DNA of 64,000 bases from Nostoc sp. FACHB-973. Lineage in GTDB: Bacteria > Cyanobacteriota > Cyanobacteriia > Cyanobacteriales > Nostocaceae. Below the pieces are notes generated by a model, which saw nothing but the letters and a program-made list of their open reading frames with translations, was not told where the DNA came from and ran no database searches. Position numbers and translations under genes: made by a program. Below are positions 34,195 to 43,074 of the stretch, piece by piece (the first letter of the stretch is position 1; the number at the start of each line of letters is the position of its first letter). The stretch covers positions 1 to 64,000 of the forward strand of contig NZ_JACJSJ010000039.1 in the NCBI RefSeq assembly GCF_014698115.1, in the 5' to 3' direction.

Positions 34195-35529
34195 ATGTCA
34201 TCTCCAAAAATTTTACTGATTCGCCACGCTCGTATTATCCTACCCAATGGTGAAGCAATGATTGGGGATGTGTTGACGCGCGATCGCCAAATAGTCGAAG
34301 TTGCGCCAGAAATCTCCCAGCCAGAAATCTTCCAAGGGACACCAGCCACAGAAATTGACGCACAAGGGTTAACTTTGTTGCCAGGAGTTATCGATCCGCA
34401 GGTGCATTTCCGCGAACCAGGGCTAGAACACAAAGAAGATTTGTTTACCGCCAGTTGTGCCTGTGCCAAAGGAGGAGTCACTTCTTTTTTGGAAATGCCC
34501 AATACGCGCCCCCTAACAACTACACAGCAAGCTTTAGACGACAAGCTAGAACGTGCCTCGAACAAGTGCTTGGTTAATTATGGCTTTTTTATTGGGGCAA
34601 CAGCAGAGAATCTACCAGATCTGCTTCTAGCCAAGCCAACACCAGGCATTAAGATTTTTATGGGGTCGATGCATGGTCAATTGCTGGTTGATGGCGAAAC
34701 AGCGCTGGAGGGTATATTTGCTAAAGGCGATCGCTTGATTGCTGTTCATGCCGAAGATCAAGCTAGAATCAACCAAAGACGCCAAGAATTTGCCAATATT
34801 CACGATCCAGCTGTTCATTCCCAAATTCAAGATAATCAAGCAGCCTTGTTGGCAAGTCAACTGGCATTAAAACTTTCTAAAAAATATCAACGTCGTCTAC
34901 ATATTCTGCATCTGTCAACAGCCGAAGAAGCAGAATTACTGCGTCAGGATAAACCGAGTTGGGTGACGGCAGAGGTAACGCCACAGCATTTGTTGTTGAA
35001 TACCAGCGCTTATGAACAGATTGGCACTTTAGCACAGATGAATCCCCCTTTGCGATCGCCCCACGATAATGAAGTCCTCTGGCAAGCTTTACGAGATGGC
35101 GTGATTGATTTTATCGCCACAGATCATGCACCGCACACCTTAGAGGAAAAAGCACAAGAATATCCCAATACCCCATCGGGAATGCCTGGGGTGGAAACTT
35201 CCCTAGCTTTGATGCTAACTGCGGCGATGCAGGGAAAATGCACTGTTGCCCAAGTTGTGAATTGGATGTCCAAAGCTGTAGCTGTGGCTTATGGTATTCC
35301 CAATAAAGGAGCGATCGCACCAGGTTATGATGCCGATTTAGTCCTCGTAGATTTAAACACATATCGTCCAGTCCAGCGTGAGGAACTGTTAACCAAGTGC
35401 GGTTGGAGTCCTTTTGAAGGCTGGAACCTCACCGGCTGGGCTGTAACCACTATTGTTGGTGGTGAGATTGTTTATGACAAAGGGCAAGTAAATACCCAAG
35501 TGCGGGGTCAAGCTTTAACTTTTTTGTAG
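34195..35529 (+). CDS. pyrC: Dihydroorotase (multifunctional-complex type)
   Basis: Amidohydrolase of pyrimidine synthesis that closes carbamoyl-aspartate to dihydroorotate. From the ATG at 34195 it has 444 residues, the family's normal size. Visible blocks are GVIDPQVHFREPGLEHKED, SFLEMPNTRP, the LHLSTAEEAE histidine, TAEVTPQHLLL and IATDHAPH with the catalytic aspartate. In the first metal-ligand motif, normally HxH, the first position is Gln69 and only His71 remains; this substitution is noted as odd, though it may be usual in the cyanobacterial branch. It stands alone. A 16-base perfect hairpin follows at 35640-35684. Confidence 0.9.
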   Translation: MSSPKILLIRHARIILPNGEAMIGDVLTRDRQIVEVAPEISQPEIFQGTPATEIDAQGLTLLPGVIDPQVHFREPGLEHKEDLFTASCACAKGGVTSFLEMPNTRPLTTTQQALDDKLERASNKCLVNYGFFIGATAENLPDLLLAKPTPGIKIFMGSMHGQLLVDGETALEGIFAKGDRLIAVHAEDQARINQRRQEFANIHDPAVHSQIQDNQAALLASQLALKLSKKYQRRLHILHLSTAEEAELLRQDKPSWVTAEVTPQHLLLNTSAYEQIGTLAQMNPPLRSPHDNEVLWQALRDGVIDFIATDHAPHTLEEKAQEYPNTPSGMPGVETSLALMLTAAMQGKCTVAQVVNWMSKAVAVAYGIPNKGAIAPGYDADLVLVDLNTYRPVQREELLTKCGWSPFEGWNLTGWAVTTIVGGEIVYDKGQVNTQVRGQALTFL

Positions 35530-35639
35530 CAAATATTTATTTAAGCTTACGTAATACATCAGTAATTATACATCAAAGTCATACTTGGACTGGCAAGATT
35601 TCGATCTACCAAAGCCAAGTTTAGTGCTGCTGTGCAAAA

Positions 35640-35684
35640 TTCAAAATTTAAAAAGTTTATCAAGTAAGCTTTTTAAATTTTGAA
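35640..35684. terminator. Inverted repeat, possible pyrC terminator
   Basis: TTCAAAATTTAAAAAG and CTTTTTAAATTTTGAA form a perfect but AT-rich 16-base stem, 110 bases past the pyrC stop codon. Confidence 0.5.
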
Positions 35685-35721
35685 TGTTTGTCTCTTAACG
35701 TCTTTGGTACTAGAACTTGTT

Positions 35722-36068
35722 TGTTGAAGAAGAATACAGAATTCAGAATTCTGAATTCAGAATCAAGACGCTCGCGGACTCGCTCTAAGCGTTCGCGTAG
35801 CCTCTCGTTCGCGTTAGCGTCTCCGTACCCCTCCGGGGAAGCAAGCTACGCGCAGCGTCTCCGAGAGGAGAAGGAGAAGAGAAGGCTTTACGCTGCGCTA
35901 TCAGTGGGGGATTCAGACCCGCCACTGATTGTTCGCCTTTGGCGTTCCCGAAGGGTAGACCACCAAATTTTCAATTTGGTGGGGGTCTTAAACCCAGTTA
36001 TTCATCCACCAGTCGTACAGAAAACATTGCTGAATTCTGACGACTGACGCCTCTATTCTGTTCGATAA
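35722..36068 (+). repeat. Structured dispersed repeat, copy 2
   Basis: Same order of parts as at 8013-8300. Core hairpins are ATCAGTGG/CCACTGAT (35900-35929), CCACCAAATT/AATTTGGTGG (35960-35982) and GGGT-ACCC (35983-35995). Relative to copy 1 the first stem has a G-C pair where copy 1 has a T-G wobble, and the second stem has a different loop, but both still pair. Between hairpins 1 and 2 this copy carries an extra insert of about 25 bases (TTCGCCTTTGGCG then CCCGAAGGG), itself a dispersed module. It ends with TTCTGTTCGATAAA. Confidence 0.75.
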
Positions 36069-36255
36069 ATTGACTTGACTTCTTACAGAAGTCAGGGAAA
36101 GTGGAGTTCCGACAAATCCGGATCGCGGGAGGTGAATATCCGTTTCTTTACCCTTTTGACTTTAACTAGTTCTCGGTTACAATCACAAACTTCTAAAAGT
36201 AACTTAATTACGAATTCTGAATTCAGAATTACAAAATCAAGGAGAATTGCTATCT

Positions 36256-37434
36256 ATGTCGTTCAAAATTCTTAGTTTAGACGGTGGTGGTATTCGTGGA
36301 GTTATTGCAGCACGTATACTTCAACAAGTAGAGCAAGAAATTAGAATTCAGGGTAAAGCAGACTTTTTACACGAATATTTTGATATGATTGCAGGCACTT
36401 CTACTGGTTCAATATTAACAGCAGGAATTGCTGTAGGCAAAGATAGCTATGAACTAATTAAACTTTATCAAGAAAGAGGTAAGGATATATTCCCGCAGGA
36501 TAGAAAAGACCGCTACAAAAATTTGCCATCCATCATCAAAGTCATTTTTGATGTATTTTCAACATCTAAATATTCTCATGATGGCATTATTAATGTTCTC
36601 AAAGATGCATATAAAAACAAAAAAATAAAAGATATTCAAAACCCAATTCTTTTGATTCTTGCTTATGATACACTTTATCGCAACACAACCTTTTTTACGA
36701 ATTGTCATCCCGATCTAGGAGACAGATGGTATGATGACTGTTATTTATGGGAGATATGTACCGCTTCTGCCTCAGCTCCCACTTTTTTTCCACCCTATCA
36801 ATTAGAATGTGTTGATAAAGATAAATTTGGGGATTGGGCATTCCCACATATTGATGGGGGAGTTGGTGCTAATAACCCATCTCTAGCGGCACTGAGTCTA
36901 GTTTTAAGAGTAAGTCAATCTGATTCAGTTTCTCAAACAATTAAGCAACAATATAAACTTGATAATTTGCGGCTGGAAGATATCTCCATGCTTTCCATTG
37001 GTACAGGTCAAACTGGCGAACCATATCAATATGAACAAGTAAAAAAATGGAGAGGTTTAGATTGGGCACAACATCTGACTGATATTTTTATGGAGCCGAC
37101 ATCTGAAATTGGTAGTACAATTTGCCGTCAAATTATGGGTGGATACAATTCTAAACGTTACTTACGTCTTCAATTTGACTTAAACGAGAGATTTAAGGCA
37201 AAGCCAAATGAGACTTATAAAGATAGTCGCATTGTATTGCAGCGAGAGGAGCGAAAAAATCAGTTTACCTATGAAAATGTTAACGAAGAAATAGATAACA
37301 CTAACAAAGATATTATTGAGCAGTTAATATATACTGCATCTGCCTTCATTGACAAAGGGTGTAGCTACTATACCAGAGATGGAAACGGTCCACAGGTGAA
37401 AAAGGCGATCGCCTCTTTCATTAAAGATAACTAG
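36256..37434 (+). CDS. Patatin-like phospholipase
   Basis: A lipid acyl hydrolase of 392 residues. From the ATG at 36256 (AAGGAG 11 bases upstream) the motifs are the oxyanion loop DGGGIRG at 9-15, the nucleophile elbow GTSTG with Ser49, and the dyad aspartate Asp200 in HIDGGVGANNP. All catalytic residues are there. It has no signal peptide, so it is cytosolic or peripheral. Some bacterial patatins are effectors of CBASS antiphage systems (CapV), but no cyclase gene is nearby, so a housekeeping or stress lipase is as likely. A perfect 15-base hairpin follows. Confidence 0.88.
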   Translation: MSFKILSLDGGGIRGVIAARILQQVEQEIRIQGKADFLHEYFDMIAGTSTGSILTAGIAVGKDSYELIKLYQERGKDIFPQDRKDRYKNLPSIIKVIFDVFSTSKYSHDGIINVLKDAYKNKKIKDIQNPILLILAYDTLYRNTTFFTNCHPDLGDRWYDDCYLWEICTASASAPTFFPPYQLECVDKDKFGDWAFPHIDGGVGANNPSLAALSLVLRVSQSDSVSQTIKQQYKLDNLRLEDISMLSIGTGQTGEPYQYEQVKKWRGLDWAQHLTDIFMEPTSEIGSTICRQIMGGYNSKRYLRLQFDLNERFKAKPNETYKDSRIVLQREERKNQFTYENVNEEIDNTNKDIIEQLIYTASAFIDKGCSYYTRDGNGPQVKKAIASFIKDN

Positions 37435-38159
37435 TGCATCCACGTAAGCATATTAATGTCAAGCTAGTTATTCTAAAATTTATCGTATTTCTACGCTATT
37501 TTATGTAGAAATACGATAATAATTACTTATTTATTTTTGAATGTAGTGCTATTTACAGATGTAAATAACACAATTTATTGATAATTCAAATTACTAAAAA
37601 TAATCTTAAAAAAATCTAAACTAGTTTATTTTTATGTATAGATTGTGAACTTAACTTGGGAATACTAAGTATTAGAACAAGTTAAACGACTTATATAAAA
37701 ATTGATTGCTGTTTAACTTTTCTGTACTAGCTTTAGCTGCTAAATAATTTAGATTAGTTCTCCGAATGACAGTAGAGAACTAATCTGGTTAAGCCAAGCT
37801 GACTAAGTTCTGTCAAATCTCTCATTTAACCCAACAACAGTTTACATTTGCTTGACTCATAACCCGCCAAAATTAGGTTTTTAACTGATTTTTCAGCACG
37901 AAAGCTAGTAGATATTAATTCGGAATTTATCAATACTGTTCAGGCAAGAATCACTGTAGGTTCAATACTATTCGGATTCAAAAGACTAACCGAAATGTAT
38001 TGTAATTTAACCTGCTTGTGTCTCGTGTTGGTAGTTTTAACTGAACCGTATATCTGCTGTTCAATAATTCTCTAGTTTATTTTTGGTTGAGATAACAATG
38101 TTAGCAATTTACAGTGGTGAGCGTGGTAGTGGCAGATAAAACGAGTGTAGAACTCCTAT
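37435..38159. other. Gene-free AT-rich spacer
   Basis: Apart from the hairpin at 37480-37519 nothing that codes or repeats strongly is seen. A few TGAATTC heptamers close to 38163-38180 mark the end of tsaE. Confidence 0.5.
37480..37519. terminator. Perfect 15-base hairpin after the patatin gene
   Basis: TTATCGTATTTCTAC and GTAGAAATACGATAA enclose a 10-base loop, 45 bases past the stop. Likely terminator; no long T-tract, so an IS-end origin is also possible. Confidence 0.6.
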
Positions 38160-38660
38160 TCATACTGAATTCTGAATTCTGCCATTTATGGCAGCAAGGA
38201 TTTTGTCAATAGCACAATTGAATGGTATGATTTCGCCTTGGCGTAGGGGTAGCCCGTCGTAGACATCGCCTTCGTATTTATATGTCAAACTGATACTCAG
38301 ATAACTATCTGGCTTGTAGGGCATTCGTTCTGCCCATTCAATGGCCACAATGCCTGGTGTCACCTCAACACCTTCCCAGTAACTTTCTAAATTCAGGCTT
38401 GGAACTTCTTGTGGTTCTAGGCGATATAAATCTAAGTGGTAAAGGGGGAGGCGTCCTTCAGTATACTCATTAATCAAGGTGAAAGTGGGACTGACAATGG
38501 GTTCAGTAATTCCCAAACCTTTGCCAATGCCTTGAACTAGGGTAGTTTTGCCAGCGCCTAAATCACCTTCTAGTAAAATTACATTGCCAGGGTTTAGGGA
38601 TTCACCAAGAGTAATACCTAAACGTAGCGTTGCTTCTGTATCTGGAAGAAAAATTTTCAT
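38160..38660 (-). CDS. tsaE: tRNA threonylcarbamoyladenosine biosynthesis ATPase TsaE
   Basis: ATPase that works with TsaB and TsaD to form the t6A base next to the anticodon of ANN-decoding tRNAs. Walker A GDLGAGKT is at 32-39, followed by ISPTFTLINEY-type IVSPTFTLINEY and the LYHLDLYRL block with conserved Asp; IVAIEWAERM is the Walker B-like end. At 166 residues it is of normal size. It lies 41 bases downstream of the yvcK-type gene, in the same direction, so the two are probably one transcript. Confidence 0.92.
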   Translation of the reverse strand: MKIFLPDTEATLRLGITLGESLNPGNVILLEGDLGAGKTTLVQGIGKGLGITEPIVSPTFTLINEYTEGRLPLYHLDLYRLEPQEVPSLNLESYWEGVEVTPGIVAIEWAERMPYKPDSYLSISLTYKYEGDVYDGLPLRQGEIIPFNCAIDKILAAINGRIQNSV

Positions 38661-38701
38661 AATTGGGCATCGGGCATTGGTTATTCACAAATGACTAATG
38701 A

Positions 38702-40072
38702 CTATCTTCCATGATTAGCTCTATTGTACCACCGTAACAACACTCGTGCTAGTTTCTGCGGATTGTGACGTATAATACCTGTTTCATCTTCATATAAAAC
38801 ATTAGCTGGGACAATTCGCCGCCCTAGTTGAATTACAGCTTCTCTATCTAGGAAAACGGGATGGGAATTTTGTTGGGCGTAGCGGATGAGTGATTGCTCG
38901 GAGGGGGATTTTTTGTGTACTAGTACAGCATCAAATAGTCGTCTTTGTCCACAAGCATCATCAATTGCACGGATGTGATCGGCAACACTATATCCTTCAG
39001 TTTCTCCTGGTTGAGTCATTATATTGCAGATATAGATACGGGGAACATCTGTTTTGGCGATCGCATCGGCAATTTCTGGTACCAATAAATTAGGAATTAG
39101 GCTGGTATAAAGGCTACCTGGGCCAATAATAATGTAATCTGCTTCTTTAAGTGCCTTAATAGCTGCTGGTATGGCTGGGGGATTCGCTGGAAGACAGCCA
39201 ATTTTGACAATTTTTCCGCCAGCTTTGGGAATGCTAGACTCTCCTTCAATGCGACGACCATCGGCTAATTCTGCCCAAAGGCGAACATCACTCAGAGTTG
39301 CTGGTAGTACTTGTCCCCGCACAGCTAGCACTTTGGAACTCGCTGCAACTCCCTGTTCCAAGTCTCCGGTAATATCACTCATCGCCGTTAAAAACAAATT
39401 GCCAAAACTATGACCTGTTAAGCCATCTCCAGCACGAAACCGATATTGAAATAATTCTGTTAATAACTTTTCTTCATCTGCTAGGGCTGCTAAACAATTG
39501 CGAATATCCCCTGGGGGTAGGACGCCAAATTCCTGGCGCAATCGCCCAGAAGATCCACCATCATCGGCTACAGTCACAATGGCAGTAATATTAGCGCTGT
39601 AAGTTTTTAATCCCCTCAACAAGGTAGAAAGCCCCGTACCACCGCCAATGACTACTATTTTTGGCCCTCGGTATAATCGACGATGTGCCAGCAAAACATC
39701 AATGAGTTCCTCTTCACCTTCCGATCTTAATACCCTAGTAATTGAGCCGACGGTGCGAGTTTGTCCCCAAAGCAGCAACAGCAAGCCACCAAGCAGCACT
39801 AAAGGTCCACTGATATAGTTGGGTAATATCTCGGTGATTACTCCCAGGAAATTCCTAAGCAACTCGATTATCAAAAAAATTGGGGTCAGCTTAACCCAAA
39901 TAGCTAACCCCAAAATCGCTAGCAGTACACCCCCAATACTGATTAACAACCAGCGTTTTATCGATAATCCAGGGGATAACCATTTGAACCACTGGTTAAC
40001 CCGATAGGAAGTACGAGAGGGCGACTGCTTTCGCAGGGCGTTGAGGGCTTGTCTGAGAAAACCAATTGACAT
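38702..40072 (-). CDS. YvcK/CofD-like (gluconeogenesis factor) membrane protein
   Basis: Residues about 135-456 form the CofD/YvcK fold, with nucleotide-binding GGGTGLST at 143-150, VADDGGSSGRLR, PPGDIRNCL and IIGPGSLYTSLIPNLLV. YvcK proteins bind UDP-sugars and regulate the switch between glycolysis and gluconeogenesis and cell wall synthesis in other bacteria. Two hydrophobic segments at about 41-60 and 88-104 form an N-terminal membrane part found in cyanobacterial members. It leads tsaE and is divergent from ruvC across about 180 bases. Confidence 0.88.
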   Translation of the reverse strand: MSIGFLRQALNALRKQSPSRTSYRVNQWFKWLSPGLSIKRWLLISIGGVLLAILGLAIWVKLTPIFLIIELLRNFLGVITEILPNYISGPLVLLGGLLLLLWGQTRTVGSITRVLRSEGEEELIDVLLAHRRLYRGPKIVVIGGGTGLSTLLRGLKTYSANITAIVTVADDGGSSGRLRQEFGVLPPGDIRNCLAALADEEKLLTELFQYRFRAGDGLTGHSFGNLFLTAMSDITGDLEQGVAASSKVLAVRGQVLPATLSDVRLWAELADGRRIEGESSIPKAGGKIVKIGCLPANPPAIPAAIKALKEADYIIIGPGSLYTSLIPNLLVPEIADAIAKTDVPRIYICNIMTQPGETEGYSVADHIRAIDDACGQRRLFDAVLVHKKSPSEQSLIRYAQQNSHPVFLDREAVIQLGRRIVPANVLYEDETGIIRHNPQKLARVLLRWYNRANHGR

Positions 40073-40249
40073 ACTTGATGATTCACAGCAGTGCTACAAA
40101 CAATAATTAACAGAAAATCTACACCACTTGGTTTCAAACATCACGGGTGAAATTATTATATTTTTCAATCCCATTAGACTAAAAGCAAGTCGTCAAGATT
40201 GCCAGTATTCCCAGTTAAACAATACCTTGCCTTGGTAAAAGTGAATTTA

Positions 40250-40741
40250 ATGGAAAAACGAATTTTAGGATTAGATCCAGGACTGGCAATTTTAGGATTT
40301 GGGGCAATTACCTGCACACAAATTCCTGGCAAAATGCAACAGACTACAGTAAATATGCTGGATTTTGGGGTAATCAAAACGTCAGCGGATGTGGAAATGG
40401 GACAGCGCCTATGCACCTTATTTGATGATTTACACACCGTAATGGAGGAATTTCAACCGGATTTAGTGGCGATCGAGAAACTGTTCTTCTATCGTATGTC
40501 AAGTACTATCCTAGTTGCACAGGCGCGGGGCGTAGTCATGTTAGTGTTAGGGCAGCGTCGGCTTCCCTATGTAGAATTTACTCCTGCTCAAATTAAACAA
40601 GCTTTAACAGGGTATGGCAATGCCGATAAGTCTGAGGTACAAGAAGCGGTGGCGCGGGAGTTGGATTTAGATGAGATTCCCAAGCCAGATGATGCTGCTG
40701 ATGCTTTGGCGGTGGCTTTGACGGCATCTTATCAGCTTTAA
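40250..40741 (+). CDS. ruvC: Crossover junction endodeoxyribonuclease RuvC
   Basis: Holliday-junction resolvase, acting as a dimer with RuvAB in recombination repair. From the ATG at 40250 it has 163 residues with all four catalytic acids: Asp9 (LGLDPG), Glu76 (VAIEKLF), Asp148 and Asp151 (KPDDAADALAVAL). Longer starts back to 40199 would add 17 residues with no family match. It is divergent from the yvcK-type gene. A run of repeats follows. Confidence 0.94.
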   Translation: MEKRILGLDPGLAILGFGAITCTQIPGKMQQTTVNMLDFGVIKTSADVEMGQRLCTLFDDLHTVMEEFQPDLVAIEKLFFYRMSSTILVAQARGVVMLVLGQRRLPYVEFTPAQIKQALTGYGNADKSEVQEAVARELDLDEIPKPDDAADALAVALTASYQL

Positions 40742-40758
40742 TTTTGATCGCAAACAAT

Positions 40759-40816
40759 AAAGTTCTTTACTGGCTCGTAAAGTCCTTTACTGGTTCGTAA
40801 AGTTCTTTACTAACTG
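40759..40816 (+). repeat. Tandem 20-base repeat, three units
   Basis: Unit 1 AAAGTTCTTTACTGGCTCGT, unit 2 differs by two bases, and unit 3 is cut after 18. Each unit has the inner palindrome GTAAAG-CTTTAC across its junction, so the array can fold. It begins 17 bases after the ruvC stop. Confidence 0.75.
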
Positions 40817-40873
40817 TCACAGAGTAAAAATACTTACGACATGATACGAGCGAACGCTTGCAATAATTTATGC

Positions 40874-40964
40874 AGGACTTACGCAAAATCATGAATAAAC
40901 GAACCACAGAGAACGCAGAGGGCACGGAGAAATAAGAGTTTCAGAGAGTTCTTGCGTAAGTCCT
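40874..40964. mobile_element. MITE-like element (AGGACTTACGCAA ends)
   Basis: Perfect 13-base terminal inverted repeats AGGACTTACGCAA / TTGCGTAAGTCCT bound 91 bases. The inside carries CCACAGAGAACGCAGAGG, a dispersed module also found (as variants) at 8291 and, reversed, near 7966. No coding capacity, so it is non-autonomous. Confidence 0.8.
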
Positions 40965-41076
40965 ATTATGTTCTTTTAGAGGATTATCCAAATACATGAC
41001 ACTTTTGCGGTTTGCGGCGCGCATTAAACCCAGTCAACAGTTTATTGCAGACATTCCTTCTAAGAGAAGCGACTAT

Positions 41077-41261
41077 CCCTCTTCTGTCACTCTCCGAAAA
41101 CTTTTGCCATTTCTGAATTCTAGAGCTTTTGTATAGCCTGCGATCGCGCGATTATTTTCTAATAACAAATACAAGACCGATTTTTTTCTAATAGTATAGC
41201 TTGTATTGATAGCCTCATAAGGCTTCTAGCGATCGCCCTCCCGCAAAGTGACAGAAGAGGG
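41077..41261. mobile_element. Element with 15-base terminal inverted repeats
   Basis: CCCTCTTCTGTCACT at 41077-41091 and its exact complement AGTGACAGAAGAGGG at 41247-41261 bound 185 bases without a reading frame. It is either a MITE or a solo remnant of an insertion sequence; I see no second copy in the window. Confidence 0.6.
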
Positions 41262-41400
41262 TTAAGTTGACACCAATGACAGATGTACCCCCCTACCTGT
41301 AGATTTGTCGCATTTTGATTTCAAATTGGTATAACACTTAACAATGCATGAAAAATAGCGATCGCTCTTCACCGAATACAGATTCTCTGTGCCTTTGTTC

Positions 41401-42906
41401 CTAACTTTTAATGCCTAATTTTTGCTGATTGCTGCTAACTTCTAAGGGGAGGAAAATCGTCAATACTTCCCCATAGTGTGGACGCTGACGAACAATGAGT
41501 TTGCCACCGATCGCCTGAAACAAATGCTTGGTTGCAGCCATATTCAAACTAATAGTACCTGTTTCCGGTTGGAACATCAGCAGTTGACCAAGGGCTTTGC
41601 GAATTGGCGGCGTTGCTGGTGTAGCAAATTTATTTGTATCTTTGCACAAGAATTGTGGCGATAATTGTAACTTCAATTGATCTCCAGCGGGAATAACTTG
41701 TACTTGAATGTGGCTACCAGGGGGTAAACTGCGAGTAAAATTCTCGATCAAACCGGTGAGTACCCGATCCAGCATACTGGGATTACTGACCACAGTTGGC
41801 AGTTGTTGGGGTAAAACAACATTTAAAGTTAAGTTCCGCCGCTGTGCTGCTTGTTCCCAACGGGGAATACTTTGTTGCAACACTTGATCTAAAGACATCG
41901 GCGTGAGTTGAGTTTTGGAGGATTTTACTGGAGCAGAAGTTTCCAATTCTGCTGCTTTAAACAGTAACTCCATGCGGTCAATTTGCTCACTACACTCGCG
42001 ATCGATAATTTCTAAGCGATTGATCACGCTAGGGGCTAAGTCCCGCCGCTTCAACAGCAGGCGCGTCATGGTGCGAATAGTTGTCAAAGGTGTACGAACT
42101 TCGTGGGCAAAAGCCTGGAGCAATTCGACATCGGGATTTGGGGATTGGGTAGTGGGGATTGGGTAGTGGGGATTGGGTAGTGGGGATTGGGTAGTGGGGA
42201 TTGGGTATGGGTTATTTTCTTTTTCCTCCTTGCTCCCAGTCCCTAGTAAACAGTCCCTAGTTTCTTCTGTTTGTGTTAATTCCTGAAGTAACAGCTGGCT
42301 AAACTGAACCACCATGCGGTAATCTGGTTCTACTGGAGAATACTGTTGTACTAATTCATCCAGTTGGCTGAAAAATTCTGAATTAGTCAGCATTACCCGC
42401 GCTCCTAGCGATCGCCAAGCTTGCTGCACTACTTCTGGTTCAAAAGAAAATGAAAAGGTTTTTTTACCGTTATTGTGTGTAGCTAAAACTAGTACTAATG
42501 TAAATTTATCTGTAAAAACTAAACAAAACTGTTCTGCGCCCAGCGGATCGGCGGGTAGCAAAGGAAGTACCGATTCATGGGGAGCGACTTCATAATCTTC
42601 AGGTGCGATGGCATCTGGCATCTGAAATGGCATCAACGCCAAGGGATTAAATGGTTTTCCTGTAAAAGTTACTGTCTGTAAGCTTTGAGTCAGTTTTGGG
42701 TGACTAAATAAAGGTGCTGGTGCAGCTAAAACTAATCCTTGGGTTGTGTCACCTGAAACAGTTGCTAAAGTATTTAATAGTAAGTGTTCTGTTGCTGCAA
42801 GGCTGACACGCCACTGCCGCTCTGCTTTAGCTGGTGAAGATTCAGCTACACTTGATTGATTTTGTGCCAAGATTTCGCATAGACTTGGCAATATCCATTG
42901 GTACAC
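41401..42906 (-). CDS. Histidine kinase-like protein with degenerate ATPase domain
   Basis: The 501-residue protein has a sensory N-terminal part of unknown type (about 1-215), a segment encoded by STRR DNA (231-259, Pro/Thr-rich), a HisKA phospho-acceptor helix with H268 in FAHEVRTPLTTI, and a HATPase-like C-terminus (about 370-490). The C-terminus has an N-box-like LIENFTRSLP, but I cannot find the DxGxG and GLGL nucleotide-binding boxes: the expected places read LQLSPQFL and ATKHLFQ. It is soluble. It may be a pseudokinase or phosphatase; an accepting partner role is also possible. No regulator gene is adjacent. Confidence 0.75.
   Translation of the reverse strand: MYQWILPSLCEILAQNQSSVAESSPAKAERQWRVSLAATEHLLLNTLATVSGDTTQGLVLAAPAPLFSHPKLTQSLQTVTFTGKPFNPLALMPFQMPDAIAPEDYEVAPHESVLPLLPADPLGAEQFCLVFTDKFTLVLVLATHNNGKKTFSFSFEPEVVQQAWRSLGARVMLTNSEFFSQLDELVQQYSPVEPDYRMVVQFSQLLLQELTQTEETRDCLLGTGSKEEKENNPYPIPTTQSPLPNPHYPIPTTQSPNPDVELLQAFAHEVRTPLTTIRTMTRLLLKRRDLAPSVINRLEIIDRECSEQIDRMELLFKAAELETSAPVKSSKTQLTPMSLDQVLQQSIPRWEQAAQRRNLTLNVVLPQQLPTVVSNPSMLDRVLTGLIENFTRSLPPGSHIQVQVIPAGDQLKLQLSPQFLCKDTNKFATPATPPIRKALGQLLMFQPETGTISLNMAATKHLFQAIGGKLIVRQRPHYGEVLTIFLPLEVSSNQQKLGIKS
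42140..42209 (-). repeat. STRR array inside the histidine kinase gene
   Basis: Five 14-base units GGGGATTGGGTAGT (the last diverged). Three units make 42 bases, so the protein shows a 14-residue period (PIPTTQSPLPNPHY then PIPTTQSPNPD). The array is in frame and lies directly before the phospho-acceptor helix. Confidence 0.85.
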
Positions 42907-43074
42907 AACTTTTCACCCCTTAATTCAAGAGCGACTAACAGCGTCTAGGGTAGACACCTCACTACTACCTAAGAGGTTATAGCCATTTGTGTATAGGTGA
43001 CAGTGGTAGAACCGAACAATTTGGGTGGAATTTCCGCTACGGGGATATTTTTAAAAAAACAGTTTGAAACAAAG

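Larger units (their letters stand above)
35530..36255. other. Repeat-filled spacer between pyrC and patatin genes
   Basis: No gene. It contains the hairpin at 35640-35684, the second copy of the structured repeat (35722-36068) and another short run of TGAATTC heptamers at 36209-36231. A plus-strand frame at 36075-36275 is not credible. AAGGAG at 36239-36244 serves the patatin gene. Confidence 0.65.
40742..41400. other. Gene-free spacer with three nested small elements
   Basis: No gene. It holds a 20-base tandem repeat (40759-40816), a MITE-like element (40874-40964) and an element with 15-base terminal inverted repeats (41077-41261), each listed separately. TTGACACCAATGAC at about 41268 resembles a stretch near 6055. 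Confidence 0.7.

Noticed and set aside
36075..36275. Plus-strand frame of 66 codons
   Set aside because: Built partly of STRR heptamers and overlapping the patatin start.
36256..37434. Patatin as part of a CBASS system
   Set aside because: No nucleotidyltransferase (CD-NTase), ubiquitin-like or HORMA genes are adjacent.
40759..40816. Tandem repeat as a possible CRISPR array
   Set aside because: Units are directly joined without spacers, and no cas gene is in the window.
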